NCBI GenBank assembly: GCA_029857875.1 | Contig: JAOUGB010000166.1 | Span: forward strand, 1-6,026 | Source: Desulfobacteraceae bacterium | GTDB lineage: Bacteria; Desulfobacterota; Desulfobacteria; Desulfobacterales; UBA11574 | DNA: 6,026 nucleotides | Reading direction: 5' to 3' | Shown here: piece after piece, positions 1 to 5,991 of the stretch | How the letters are laid out: every line of letters begins with the position of its first letter | Position numbering within the stretch: the stretch's first letter is position 1 | Notes under the pieces: model-generated | What the model saw: the letters and a program-made list of their open reading frames with translations, nothing else | What the model was told of the DNA's origin: nothing | The model's database searches: none | Position numbers and translations under genes: made by a program

Positions 1-1
1 C

Positions 2-58
2 ACATACCTGCATAGCAAAGCTGGGATCTTGAGCTTAGATGAAGGTTTAATGGATTAA
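2..58 (+). CDS. 3' end of an upstream gene, possibly the 2-oxoacid:ferredoxin oxidoreductase beta subunit
   Basis: One forward frame is open from the window edge to a TAA at 56-58 and gives an 18-residue tail (TYLHSKAGILSLDEGLMD). The other two forward frames stop early, at 13-15 and 30-32. The tail is too short to identify. The call rests on context: the next gene is the gamma subunit of a 2-oxoacid:ferredoxin oxidoreductase, and the beta subunit usually lies directly upstream of it. The 25-nt gap to the next start codon fits a single operon. It could instead be another protein's C-terminus or a chance open frame. Confidence 0.45.
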   Translation, partial: TYLHSKAGILSLDEGLMD

Positions 59-70
59 TTAATGAGATAA

Positions 71-75
71 AAGGA
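71..75 (+). promoter_or_regulatory. Ribosome binding site of korC
   Basis: AAGGA lies 8 nt upstream of the ATG at 84. It is the only purine-rich Shine-Dalgarno-like stretch at sensible spacing, and it supports that start codon. Confidence 0.7.
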
Positions 76-83
76 TTAAAGAT

Positions 84-629
84 ATGGAAAGATGCAGATT
101 GGTATTTTCCGGATCAGGTGGACAAGGGGTGATTACGGCTGCCATCATACTTGCCGAAGCCGCTGTTCTCTATGAAAACCTGATCGCCGTGCAATCCCAG
201 GTTTACGGCCCGGCAGCCAGAGGCGGTGCAACCCGTACCGACGTTATTATTTCCGAATCAACTATCAATTATCCCAAGGTAATCCAGCCCAATGTACTGG
301 TCTGTCTGACCCAGGAAGCCTACAATCAATATTGTCCCATCATACGACCCGGCGGACTTCTGATTACAGACAGCCGTTTTGTGAAAATCCAGAGAAAGGT
401 CGATGCACAGCAAAAAGAACTGCCCATGTACCGCAACGTTATGGAAAAGATCGGAAAACCCATTGTGTTCAACATTTGCATGCTGGGTGTGGTGATCGCA
501 TTGACAAAAATCGTTAAATCAGACTCCATCATGGAAGTACTTAAAGACCGGATTCCTGCCGGCTTTATAAAGATGAATCGTGACGCTCTGGATCTGGGAA
601 TGAAGATTGCAGCGGATAGTGAAACCTGA
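84..629 (+). CDS. korC: 2-oxoacid:ferredoxin oxidoreductase, gamma subunit (probably 2-oxoglutarate, KorC type)
   Basis: This 181-residue protein is the catalytic gamma subunit of a cytoplasmic 2-oxoacid:acceptor oxidoreductase. The complex oxidatively decarboxylates a 2-oxoacid to an acyl-CoA and passes electrons to ferredoxin; in anaerobes it often runs the reductive or oxidative TCA step at 2-oxoglutarate. Family hallmarks are visible. A glycine-rich GSGGQG motif sits at residues 10-15, followed by the helix VITAAIILAEAA. The block QSQVYGPAARGGATR spans residues 37-51. A Rossmann-like strand pattern (PNVLVCLTQEA, then GGLLITDS) follows. Length is normal for a stand-alone gamma subunit, and no ferredoxin domain is fused. 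The ATG at 84 has a good ribosome binding site. The gene ends in TGA, and hemW begins about 10 nt later. The 2-oxoglutarate specificity is inferred from similarity to KorC; a related 2-oxoacid (pyruvate, 2-ketoisovalerate) cannot be excluded without the alpha and beta subunits. Confidence 0.88.
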   Translation: MERCRLVFSGSGGQGVITAAIILAEAAVLYENLIAVQSQVYGPAARGGATRTDVIISESTINYPKVIQPNVLVCLTQEAYNQYCPIIRPGGLLITDSRFVKIQRKVDAQQKELPMYRNVMEKIGKPIVFNICMLGVVIALTKIVKSDSIMEVLKDRIPAGFIKMNRDALDLGMKIAADSET

Positions 630-641
630 TAATCTGCGTTG

Positions 642-1832
642 ATGCTTCAGAACTCGCCATGTTTGATTTCCGATTCCCAGCCCGCAGGGCTATACATCCA
701 CATCCCTTTTTGCCTTAGAAAATGTCCCTACTGTGATTTTTATTCCATAACAGACTTGTCGCTTCAGACGGCATTTCTGGATGCCTTGGCATCCGAGATG
801 AACATGACCCGTGAACTCGACAACGAATTTGATACCCTGTATATCGGCGGCGGCACCCCATCAGTCCTGGATATAAAACCCGTCGACAACATTATCAAAA
901 CCGCCCATCAATGCTTTAACATTCTTTCCAACGCTGAAATTACCCTGGAAGTCAATCCCGGTACGGTGACCCTGGAGCAGTTGAAGGGTTACCGGCGAAC
1001 CGGCGTCAACCGAATAAACATGGGAGTCCAGTCTTTCAATTCCGCGAATCTTGACTTTCTCGAACGAATCCATTCAGCCAAAGAGGCCCAAATGGCGCTA
1101 AAATGGGCACAAAAGTCCGGATATGAGAACATCGGGCTCGATCTGATATACGGAATTCCCGGCCAGACAACATCATCATGGCTGAAGGATTTACACTCGG
1201 CAGTAGAGTTTCACCCCCAACACCTTTCCTGTTACATGCTCTCTTTTGAACCGGGCACGCCGATGCACAAAGATCTGCAAAACAGAGTCTTCAACCCCCT
1301 CCCCGAATATCTGGTCTGCGAGTTCTTTGAGACCACCCAGTCGTTTTTAAACGCGAACGGTTATGTTCAGTATGAAATATCAAACTTTGCCCTTGAAGTT
1401 ATCGACCAGTCGGGCATTAAAAGCACTCAATCCAACATATCGCGGCATAACATGAAATACTGGAATTGTTTTCCATATATCGGGCTTGGACCGTCAGCCC
1501 ATTCATTTATTGAGCCACAACGTTTTTGGAATCATTCAAATGTGAAAAAATATATTCAGGAACTGTCGACAGGCAGGCTTCCACGGGCAGGGAAAGAATC
1601 GTTAAGTCAAGAACAGCTTATGATAGAGGCGGTTTATTTGGGACTGAGGCAGGCAAAAGGGATTGTGGTTGATGCATTTAACAAAAAGTTTGGTGTAAAC
1701 TTTAAAGCCATGTTCACCGGTGTTATCACCGATCTTGAGGAAAAAGGGCTGGTAAAGATGTCTCAAAACCGCTGTGCCCTGACCTCTAAGGGGATGCTGT
1801 ATCTGGACAGCATCGCTGTCATGTTCATTTAA
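642..1832 (+). CDS. hemW: Radical SAM heme chaperone HemW (HemN-like)
   Basis: HemW is a cytoplasmic radical-SAM-fold protein that binds heme and delivers it to target hemoproteins. It is often misannotated as oxygen-independent coproporphyrinogen III oxidase. Numbered from the ATG at 642 (396 residues), the [4Fe-4S] cluster cysteines are C24, C28 and C31 within FCLRKCPYCDF. The CxxxCxxCxF form, without the fourth cysteine of HemN (CxxxCxxCxC), favours HemW. Other family motifs are GGGTPS (69-74), GVQSF (128-132), DLIYGIPGQT (167-176), YEISNFA (244-250), the HNxxYW heme motif in RHNMKYW (268-274) and YIGLGPSAHSF (279-289). A C-terminal winged-helix-like region follows. About 17 residues separate YEISNFA from RHN, longer than the few usually seen. 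The start is uncertain: a TTG at 639 immediately precedes the ATG, and neither has a clear Shine-Dalgarno. Translational coupling to korC, 12 nt upstream, is likely. Confidence 0.92.
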   Translation: MLQNSPCLISDSQPAGLYIHIPFCLRKCPYCDFYSITDLSLQTAFLDALASEMNMTRELDNEFDTLYIGGGTPSVLDIKPVDNIIKTAHQCFNILSNAEITLEVNPGTVTLEQLKGYRRTGVNRINMGVQSFNSANLDFLERIHSAKEAQMALKWAQKSGYENIGLDLIYGIPGQTTSSWLKDLHSAVEFHPQHLSCYMLSFEPGTPMHKDLQNRVFNPLPEYLVCEFFETTQSFLNANGYVQYEISNFALEVIDQSGIKSTQSNISRHNMKYWNCFPYIGLGPSAHSFIEPQRFWNHSNVKKYIQELSTGRLPRAGKESLSQEQLMIEAVYLGLRQAKGIVVDAFNKKFGVNFKAMFTGVITDLEEKGLVKMSQNRCALTSKGMLYLDSIAVMFI

Positions 1833-1834
1833 AA

Positions 1835-1958
1835 TGCCTAAAGTTTGAAATGCTCTAAAGTGCCTAAATTTGTTGAGTCGCTCCGCTCCGCTGATTTTAT
1901 ATCATTGGCAAAATTCCTTAATTTCAGCTCACTTTAGATCACTTTCAACTTTAGCTCA
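1835..1958. repeat. Large imperfect inverted repeat between converging genes
   Basis: The left arm (1835-1870) and right arm (1920-1958) are reverse complements over about 36 positions with a few mismatches and single-base gaps. The shared blocks on the right arm read AATTT, CACTTTAGA, TTTCAA and CTTTAG. The 49-nt loop contains a small CGCTC-type 5-bp tandem repeat at 1879-1893. The left arm is itself built from three related TGC(C)TAAA-like units starting at 1835, 1851 and 1861. The element fills most of the 134-bp spacer between the stops of hemW (+) and the CBS/DUF2333 gene (-). It may act as a bidirectional terminator or RNA-stabilising structure, or be a small dispersed (MITE- or REP-like) repeat. 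No U-rich tract makes a classic intrinsic terminator obvious. Confidence 0.7.
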
Positions 1959-1966
1959 CTTCACTT

Positions 1967-3643
1967 TTACGTGGAGAGCGTCTTGATTAACACGCCGATA
2001 TAGAATCTGGCGTGGCTCAAGGGTGCGGCCATGTTCGCCCGATGATTGGCCAGGACACCGTTAAGCGGGCTGTTGGTAATGACCCATGGATCGACTTCAG
2101 AAGCGTGATGGCACGATTCAATGGCGTGATGGAGAACTTCAATCCCACGCCGGGATTCTATGGTCACCATAAAATCTTCCATAATCGCCGCGAGAATGGT
2201 CCCCATGGCACTGGCAACACCCTGGGCATAAAAAAAGTAATCGTCAGCCTTGAAAAAACTCACCGGACTTCCGTCATCTTCATGGGTTTTGACCAGGTTT
2301 TCTTCACAGCTTCCCAACAGATCTTCATACGCCATCAGAAGCGGGATTAGGTTGTCGGTTCGGGTGTGAAAGTTGGCTTCCCCTTTTTCGAGTTTTTTCT
2401 TGTATATCGTGAGTTCTTTCAGACTGGCGTTGTATTTGGATTCCGGAGACGGAAACCAGTATTTACGGGCTTTAATCATCAACCAGTTCATGGCGTTTTC
2501 AAGATTCTCGTCAAAAGAAGCGGTCGCACCTGTGCGGGATATGCGTTCGGTGAGGGCAACGACGGTGCGTCGAGTGACCTCAAGGACCCCTAACTGAAAA
2601 TTATTTACGTTATCCGTGAAATCCAGAATGTCATTGGAACGCCACCCCCAGAATCTCTCATTTAGTTCATAATCAAGGGGTGCTATGGTGGCCTCGACAA
2701 ACGCCACACCTTTGGCTCTGGGTTTGGTTTCTGCTGCTTTTTGAACACCGTGGGCCGGCGTTTCGCCGTGTTCGGTTGTCGTTTTTTTGTGAGTGGTGGG
2801 CAAGGGATGTTCAGGTTTTTTCTCAACTGTCTCGTGGGTGGGGGTCGGCGCCTTGTGCGTTGGGGCCGCTGCCTGGTGCGCAGGGGCTTGCGCCTCATGT
2901 GCTGGAGCCGGCGTCTCGTGAACCGGAGCCGGAGTATGACTCGGGGTTTTTACGATATCCTGTTCTGCCAGATGAAGCACTTGATTCGCATTGATCACTC
3001 CCACGAGTTTGTTGGTCTTGTCGATCACCGGAACCGATGGTAAGTGGTGCTGATCAATCAGTGCTTTCACACGTTCCATGTCCAGGCTGGTATTGACTGT
3101 ATGTATATCGGTGGTCATAAAATCTTCGAGCATGGTTTCAGGGGATGCAAACAACAATTTATTCAGGGTAATGACACCCATAAGCGTTTCATGCTCATCA
3201 ACCACAAACATTTGGGTCGGCTGCTTTATCTCCTGATGTGTTCCTTTGAGAAATTCTACGGCTTCCTTGGCGGTTAGATCCTTGTTTAAAGCGATAAAAT
3301 CCGTTGTCATGATATCGCCGGCCGTATCCTTTTCGGATTCTTTAGGACCGGCTGTCGTTTCATGGCTTTTGTCTTCCGGCAACGTGTGTGCCGGCGCTTT
3401 TTCAATGGCCTTGTGCAAGGTTTCCGGTTGCGGGCTGTTCTTGGAAGATTCAGGGACAACATGGCTCTCAGATTTCTTGGCCGTTTGAACTCCGGCAGGC
3501 TTTTCAAAATACCCAATAACGACGCCAACGACCCATATGGCGACCACCCCAAGCAGGGTGAATAAAATGATTCGCTTGGCAGCAAATCTTTTGAATTCAG
3601 TTTCATGAATTTGATCTTTTTCGCCGTTGTTAGGATTTCCCAT
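1967..3643 (-). CDS. Membrane-anchored protein with MgtE-like CBS pair, His-rich linker and C-terminal DUF2333 domain
   Basis: The function is unknown. The 558-residue protein starts with a short charged segment and one transmembrane helix (about 25-46). A Lys/Glu/Ser/Pro-rich linker (about 48-108) follows. Two CBS domains come next (about 109-165 and 172-228), each opening with MTTD; their spacing and the phrase LLFASPETMLEDFM resemble the CBS pair of the Mg2+ channel MgtE. A Pro/Ala/Thr/His linker (231-312) leads to a DUF2333 domain (about 313-558). DUF2333 signs are SNDI, GVL, PSPESKY (398-404), TDNL (429-432), FYAQG (471-475) and GVLANHRANMAA (529-540). DUF2333 proteins I recall are nearer 350 residues, with the domain soon after the helix, so the CBS pair and linker look inserted. 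K18, R19, K23 and R24 before the helix suggest N-in, C-out topology. An upstream in-frame ATG at 3700 would add 19 residues, but the start at 3643 has GGAG 5 nt away and places the hydrophobic helix normally. It may be co-transcribed with selB, 162 bp upstream. Confidence 0.82.
   Translation of the reverse strand: MGNPNNGEKDQIHETEFKRFAAKRIILFTLLGVVAIWVVGVVIGYFEKPAGVQTAKKSESHVVPESSKNSPQPETLHKAIEKAPAHTLPEDKSHETTAGPKESEKDTAGDIMTTDFIALNKDLTAKEAVEFLKGTHQEIKQPTQMFVVDEHETLMGVITLNKLLFASPETMLEDFMTTDIHTVNTSLDMERVKALIDQHHLPSVPVIDKTNKLVGVINANQVLHLAEQDIVKTPSHTPAPVHETPAPAHEAQAPAHQAAAPTHKAPTPTHETVEKKPEHPLPTTHKKTTTEHGETPAHGVQKAAETKPRAKGVAFVEATIAPLDYELNERFWGWRSNDILDFTDNVNNFQLGVLEVTRRTVVALTERISRTGATASFDENLENAMNWLMIKARKYWFPSPESKYNASLKELTIYKKKLEKGEANFHTRTDNLIPLLMAYEDLLGSCEENLVKTHEDDGSPVSFFKADDYFFYAQGVASAMGTILAAIMEDFMVTIESRRGIEVLHHAIESCHHASEVDPWVITNSPLNGVLANHRANMAAPLSHARFYIGVLIKTLST
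2834..2937 (-). repeat. 21-bp-period coding repeat: His-containing heptads in the linker
   Basis: Within the CBS/DUF2333 gene, histidines fall at residues 242, 249, 256, 263 and 270, exactly seven apart, with another at 236. The units read HETPAPA, HEAQAPA, HQAAAPT and HKAPTPT, so the DNA has a degenerate 21-bp period. More histidines (279, 285, 292, 298) continue without strict spacing. The composition indicates an extended, disordered spacer, and the regular His ladder could bind a transition metal. Confidence 0.75.
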
Positions 3644-3648
3644 AATAT

Positions 3649-3652
3649 CTCC
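3649..3652 (-). promoter_or_regulatory. Ribosome binding site that decides the CBS/DUF2333 start
   Basis: On the minus strand GGAG is followed by a 5-nt spacer (ATATT) and the ATG at 3643-3641. The alternative ATG at 3700 lies inside the 3667-3714 repeat and has no comparable site, so the shorter protein is preferred. Confidence 0.75.
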
Positions 3653-3666
3653 GTTTAGGCAATTGA

Positions 3667-3714
3667 TCCGCCACAGAACTCTGGCGGACAAGTCCGCCAC
3701 AGAACTTTAGCGGA
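3667..3714. repeat. Tandem 22-bp repeat forming GGCGGA/TCCGCC hairpins in the gene leader
   Basis: Two near-identical 22-bp units, 3667-3688 and 3693-3714, repeat with a 26-bp period (TCCGCCACAGAACT core). Each unit is internally palindromic (TCCGCCA ... TGGCGGA in the first, one mismatch in the second). The junction forms TGGCGGAC-AA-GTCCGCCA (3682-3699), a perfect 8-bp inverted repeat. It begins 24 nt upstream of the CBS/DUF2333 start codon and lies between selB and that gene. It lacks a U-tract, so it is not a typical intrinsic terminator. It could be an RNA processing or stability element, or a dispersed genomic repeat. Confidence 0.75.
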
Positions 3715-3757
3715 TTTAGTTCAATTTAGATATGTTGTAAACTTTCCTGATTTATCT

Positions 3758-3785
3758 ATACTATGCTAATTGACATCGCGTACAA
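3758..3785 (-). promoter_or_regulatory. Possible weak sigma-70 promoter for the CBS/DUF2333 gene
   Basis: On the minus strand, TTGTAC (3785-3780) and TAGTAT (3763-3758) are separated by 16 nt. They match the -35 and -10 consensus only partly (3/6 and 4/6). Transcription from here would give a leader of roughly 110 nt carrying the hairpin repeat. The evidence is weak, and read-through from selB is an equal alternative. Confidence 0.22.
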
Positions 3786-3805
3786 AACTCAAGCAAAATA
3801 TTGCA

Positions 3806-5716
3806 TCATCTGTTTCTCAGTTTGCGAATATCCCCGATACGGATGGTGACATTCTGAGCATCAAAATATTCGATCAACGGTATCAAATACTTTCGTGAAA
3901 CCCCGGTCATTTCCTTAAACTGCGGTGTGGAAATTTCACCATGGTTTTTAAGAAAATCAACCAGTCTTTTCTGCAAATCTTTGACAGCCTGTGCGTCAAA
4001 ATAAAGATCTTCTTTGGCCTTAACAATCATTCCTTCATCCATCAAAAGCATGAGCACATCTTTGGCCAGGGATGTTTCAATATCAAAGGATTTTTTGAGT
4101 TCTTTGAAATAAGGGGGTGTCAGCCCGTTGTTAAGATAGGCATTCAGAATTTTCTTTTTGATATCTGCCTGATCCACGCCCAGGGACACTTTATATGAAG
4201 CCATTCGGACCACATTGTCCTCGCTGACGACGGCTTTGTCCTTTATCATCTGATTCAGCATCAAATTAAAGGGCCGTGTGCCCAAAGCAGCAGGAAATTT
4301 GGATTTGAGCTCTTCTTTGGACATACCGGTTTTTAGAGGATTGGCCTTGTGATAGTTATTAAGATAACCGAATGTTTCTGTTTTGAATGTATCAAAGCTT
4401 TTACGGTGAATGTATGTCTGGTTTTCTCTGTCCGCCAAAATGATTGTTTGTTTTGACAACAGGTCCTGAATCATTTTCTGGAGCTGTTTTTCATGCAAGC
4501 TGGTCATTATTTTAAGATCGGAATAGGTCACCCCCTGATAGCCGGACTCGGCCACATGATAGGAAATGATCTCTTCGGGCTCGTGATCCATCAACCCTGT
4601 TAATCCTTCAATCACATCGGATTTAAACCGCTTGTGCTTTTGCGGAATCGGGTTGATAACGTTCCCGCCGCCGATGGTTCGTACCGGGGAATAGCTTCGA
4701 ATGACAAAGCGGTCATCTTTTATAACCGCCACCGGCGAATCGACTCTCATCTGGGCAATGGCGGTGTCACCGGGCAAAAGCTCCTCTCTGTCAATCAGGA
4801 TAATGATACCGAGCACTTCGCTGGTCCCGGTATGGAACCTGACCCGCGCACGGTTTTTAATCGGTTTTTTATTGCTGTTCAGGTAGTGAAACGATACATC
4901 GACCATATAACTCGGCTTTAATGCACCCGGGTTCGACAATACATCACCGCGATTGACCACAGCCTTCTCAAGCCCCTGAAAGTTAATGGCGGTTCGCATA
5001 CCGTTCTCAGCCATGGTAACACTCTGGTTGTGAACCTGGATACCCCGGACCTTTGAAGTAATACCCGAGGGATACAGCATAACGGTATCACCCACCTGTA
5101 CATGACCTGAGATCAAAGTCCCCGTAATCACGGTGCCGAAACCCTTCATGGTAAAAACACGGTCCACCGGAAGTCGAAACAGGCTGGAAGGCGTTCGGCT
5201 GGGCAACCGGGCACTCAGCTCGTCCAAAGTTTTGATGAATTCCGGTATGCCGTCACCGGTCATGGACGAAACCGGTACAATGGGAGCCTTTTCTAAAAAT
5301 GTCCCTTTAACAAAATCCCCGACATCCTCGATGACCAGCTCGCGCCATTCTTCATCCACGAGATCGGTTTTGGTCAAAACAACAAGTCCGTGCTTGATCC
5401 CAAGCAACGTGCAGATTTCCATGTGTTCCCGGGTTTGAGGCATCACGCCTTCGTCCGCGGCAATCACCATGGCAACGATATCGATACCGGTGGCGCCGGC
5501 CACCATGTTTTTTACAAATTTTTCATGACCCGGCACATCGACAATGCCGAGATGTTGCCCGCTGGGGAGATCCAGAAACGCAAATCCGAGTTCAATAGTA
5601 ATGCCGCGACGTTTTTCTTCCTTTAACCGGTCTGTATTGATGCCGGTCAGCGCCTTGATCAGCGCCGTCTTACCGTGGTCGATGTGTCCGGCAGTCCCGA
5701 GGATGATTTGTTTCAA
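3806..5716 (-). CDS. selB: Selenocysteine-specific translation elongation factor SelB
   Basis: SelB is the cytoplasmic GTPase that carries Sec-tRNA(Sec) to the ribosome and recognises the SECIS hairpin next to an in-frame UGA, so the host very probably makes selenoproteins. The 636-residue length is typical. The G domain shows GHIDHGKT (G1, 10-17), RGIT (G2, 37-40), DVPGHE (G3, 60-65), TKTD (G4, 115-118; SelB normally has T rather than N here) and SS (G5, about 150-151). EF-Tu-like beta-barrel domains follow, including [16 protein letters not shown] (186-201) and a third barrel to about residue 355 with [11 protein letters not shown]. The C-terminal third (about 365-636) is the winged-helix array, ending in the SECIS-binding module with [15 protein letters not shown] (605-619) and [10 protein letters not shown]. 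Translation begins at TTG, with AGGAG 10 nt upstream. The gene itself ends in TGA. No selA, selC or selD is adjacent in the window. Confidence 0.96.
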   Translation of the reverse strand: MKQIILGTAGHIDHGKTALIKALTGINTDRLKEEKRRGITIELGFAFLDLPSGQHLGIVDVPGHEKFVKNMVAGATGIDIVAMVIAADEGVMPQTREHMEICTLLGIKHGLVVLTKTDLVDEEWRELVIEDVGDFVKGTFLEKAPIVPVSSMTGDGIPEFIKTLDELSARLPSRTPSSLFRLPVDRVFTMKGFGTVITGTLISGHVQVGDTVMLYPSGITSKVRGIQVHNQSVTMAENGMRTAINFQGLEKAVVNRGDVLSNPGALKPSYMVDVSFHYLNSNKKPIKNRARVRFHTGTSEVLGIIILIDREELLPGDTAIAQMRVDSPVAVIKDDRFVIRSYSPVRTIGGGNVINPIPQKHKRFKSDVIEGLTGLMDHEPEEIISYHVAESGYQGVTYSDLKIMTSLHEKQLQKMIQDLLSKQTIILADRENQTYIHRKSFDTFKTETFGYLNNYHKANPLKTGMSKEELKSKFPAALGTRPFNLMLNQMIKDKAVVSEDNVVRMASYKVSLGVDQADIKKKILNAYLNNGLTPPYFKELKKSFDIETSLAKDVLMLLMDEGMIVKAKEDLYFDAQAVKDLQKRLVDFLKNHGEISTPQFKEMTGVSRKYLIPLIEYFDAQNVTIRIGDIRKLRNR

Positions 5717-5722
5717 TTGAAA
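5711..5722. repeat. Perfect 12-bp palindrome spanning the selB start codon
   Basis: TTTCAATTGAAA is its own reverse complement and includes the TTG start codon of selB (5716-5714). It could be a DNA-binding operator half-site pair, or chance in AT-rich sequence. As an RNA stem it would be weak because there is no loop. Confidence 0.55.
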
Positions 5723-5726
5723 CTCA

Positions 5727-5731
5727 CTCCT
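5727..5731 (-). promoter_or_regulatory. Ribosome binding site of selB
   Basis: AGGAG on the minus strand lies 10 nt upstream of the TTG start at 5716. The spacing is slightly long but usable. No upstream in-frame ATG offers a better start, and the protein begins as SelB normally does, with the G1 loop at residue 10. Confidence 0.7.
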
Positions 5732-5815
5732 ATATTAATATCTTAAACACTCAGCGCAGCTGATACTCCGCACGATGCCATGCGGTCATGTGGGTGTATA
5801 TTCACCGCCCGCTTT

Positions 5816-5832
5816 ATCTGCCTTCGGCAGAT
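5816..5832. repeat. Short perfect hairpin ATCTGCC-TTC-GGCAGAT
   Basis: A 7-bp perfect stem with a 3-nt loop. It directly adjoins the 9-bp tandem repeat at 5834, and no U-tract follows on either strand. It looks like part of a repeat cluster rather than a terminator. Confidence 0.6.
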
Positions 5833-5833
5833 T

Positions 5834-5860
5834 CGCTAAAGACGCAGAGAACGCGGAGAT
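5834..5860. repeat. Three tandem 9-bp units (CGCNNAGAN)
   Basis: CGCTAAAGA, CGCAGAGAA and CGCGGAGAT follow each other without gaps. Similar CGC-AAGA nonamer runs occur as dispersed intergenic repeats in many bacteria, including deltaproteobacteria (general recollection, not searched). Confidence 0.6.
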
Positions 5861-5868
5861 AAATCCTT

Positions 5869-5903
5869 TTTCCCTTTGCCGCTGAGACGCCGGCAAAGGG
5901 AAA
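5869..5903. repeat. 13-bp perfect inverted repeat with 9-nt loop
   Basis: TTTCCCTTTGCCG (5869-5881) pairs perfectly with CGGCAAAGGGAAA (5891-5903). The right arm continues into a hexamer run (AAAGGG three times, 5895-5912). Neither strand shows a T-run after the stem, so a terminator role is uncertain. A transcript entering from beyond the right edge could end here, upstream of selB. Confidence 0.68.
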
Positions 5904-5991
5904 GGGAAAGGGTCAGCCACGTTTTGGCAAGATTCAAACCTTCAATGCATCTATAAAGGTTCAAAAATGCTGTATGTTATAAAGTTATGCC

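Noticed and set aside
642..1832. Oxygen-independent coproporphyrinogen III oxidase (HemN)
   Set aside because: The cluster motif is CxxxCxxCxF without the fourth cysteine, and HNxxYW is present; both point to HemW.
2680..3043. Open frames of about 100 codons on the plus strand opposite the CBS/DUF2333 linker
   Set aside because: They are shadows of the GC-rich, repetitive linker on the other strand and have low-complexity composition with no family features.
3644..3700. Upstream in-frame ATG adding 19 residues to the CBS/DUF2333 protein
   Set aside because: It lies inside the tandem repeat, lacks a ribosome binding site, and the internal ATG at 3643 has GGAG at good spacing.
3792..3803. Small palindrome GCAAAATATTGC just after the selB stop as a terminator
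   Set aside because: Only four reliable pairs, no following U-tract on the minus strand.
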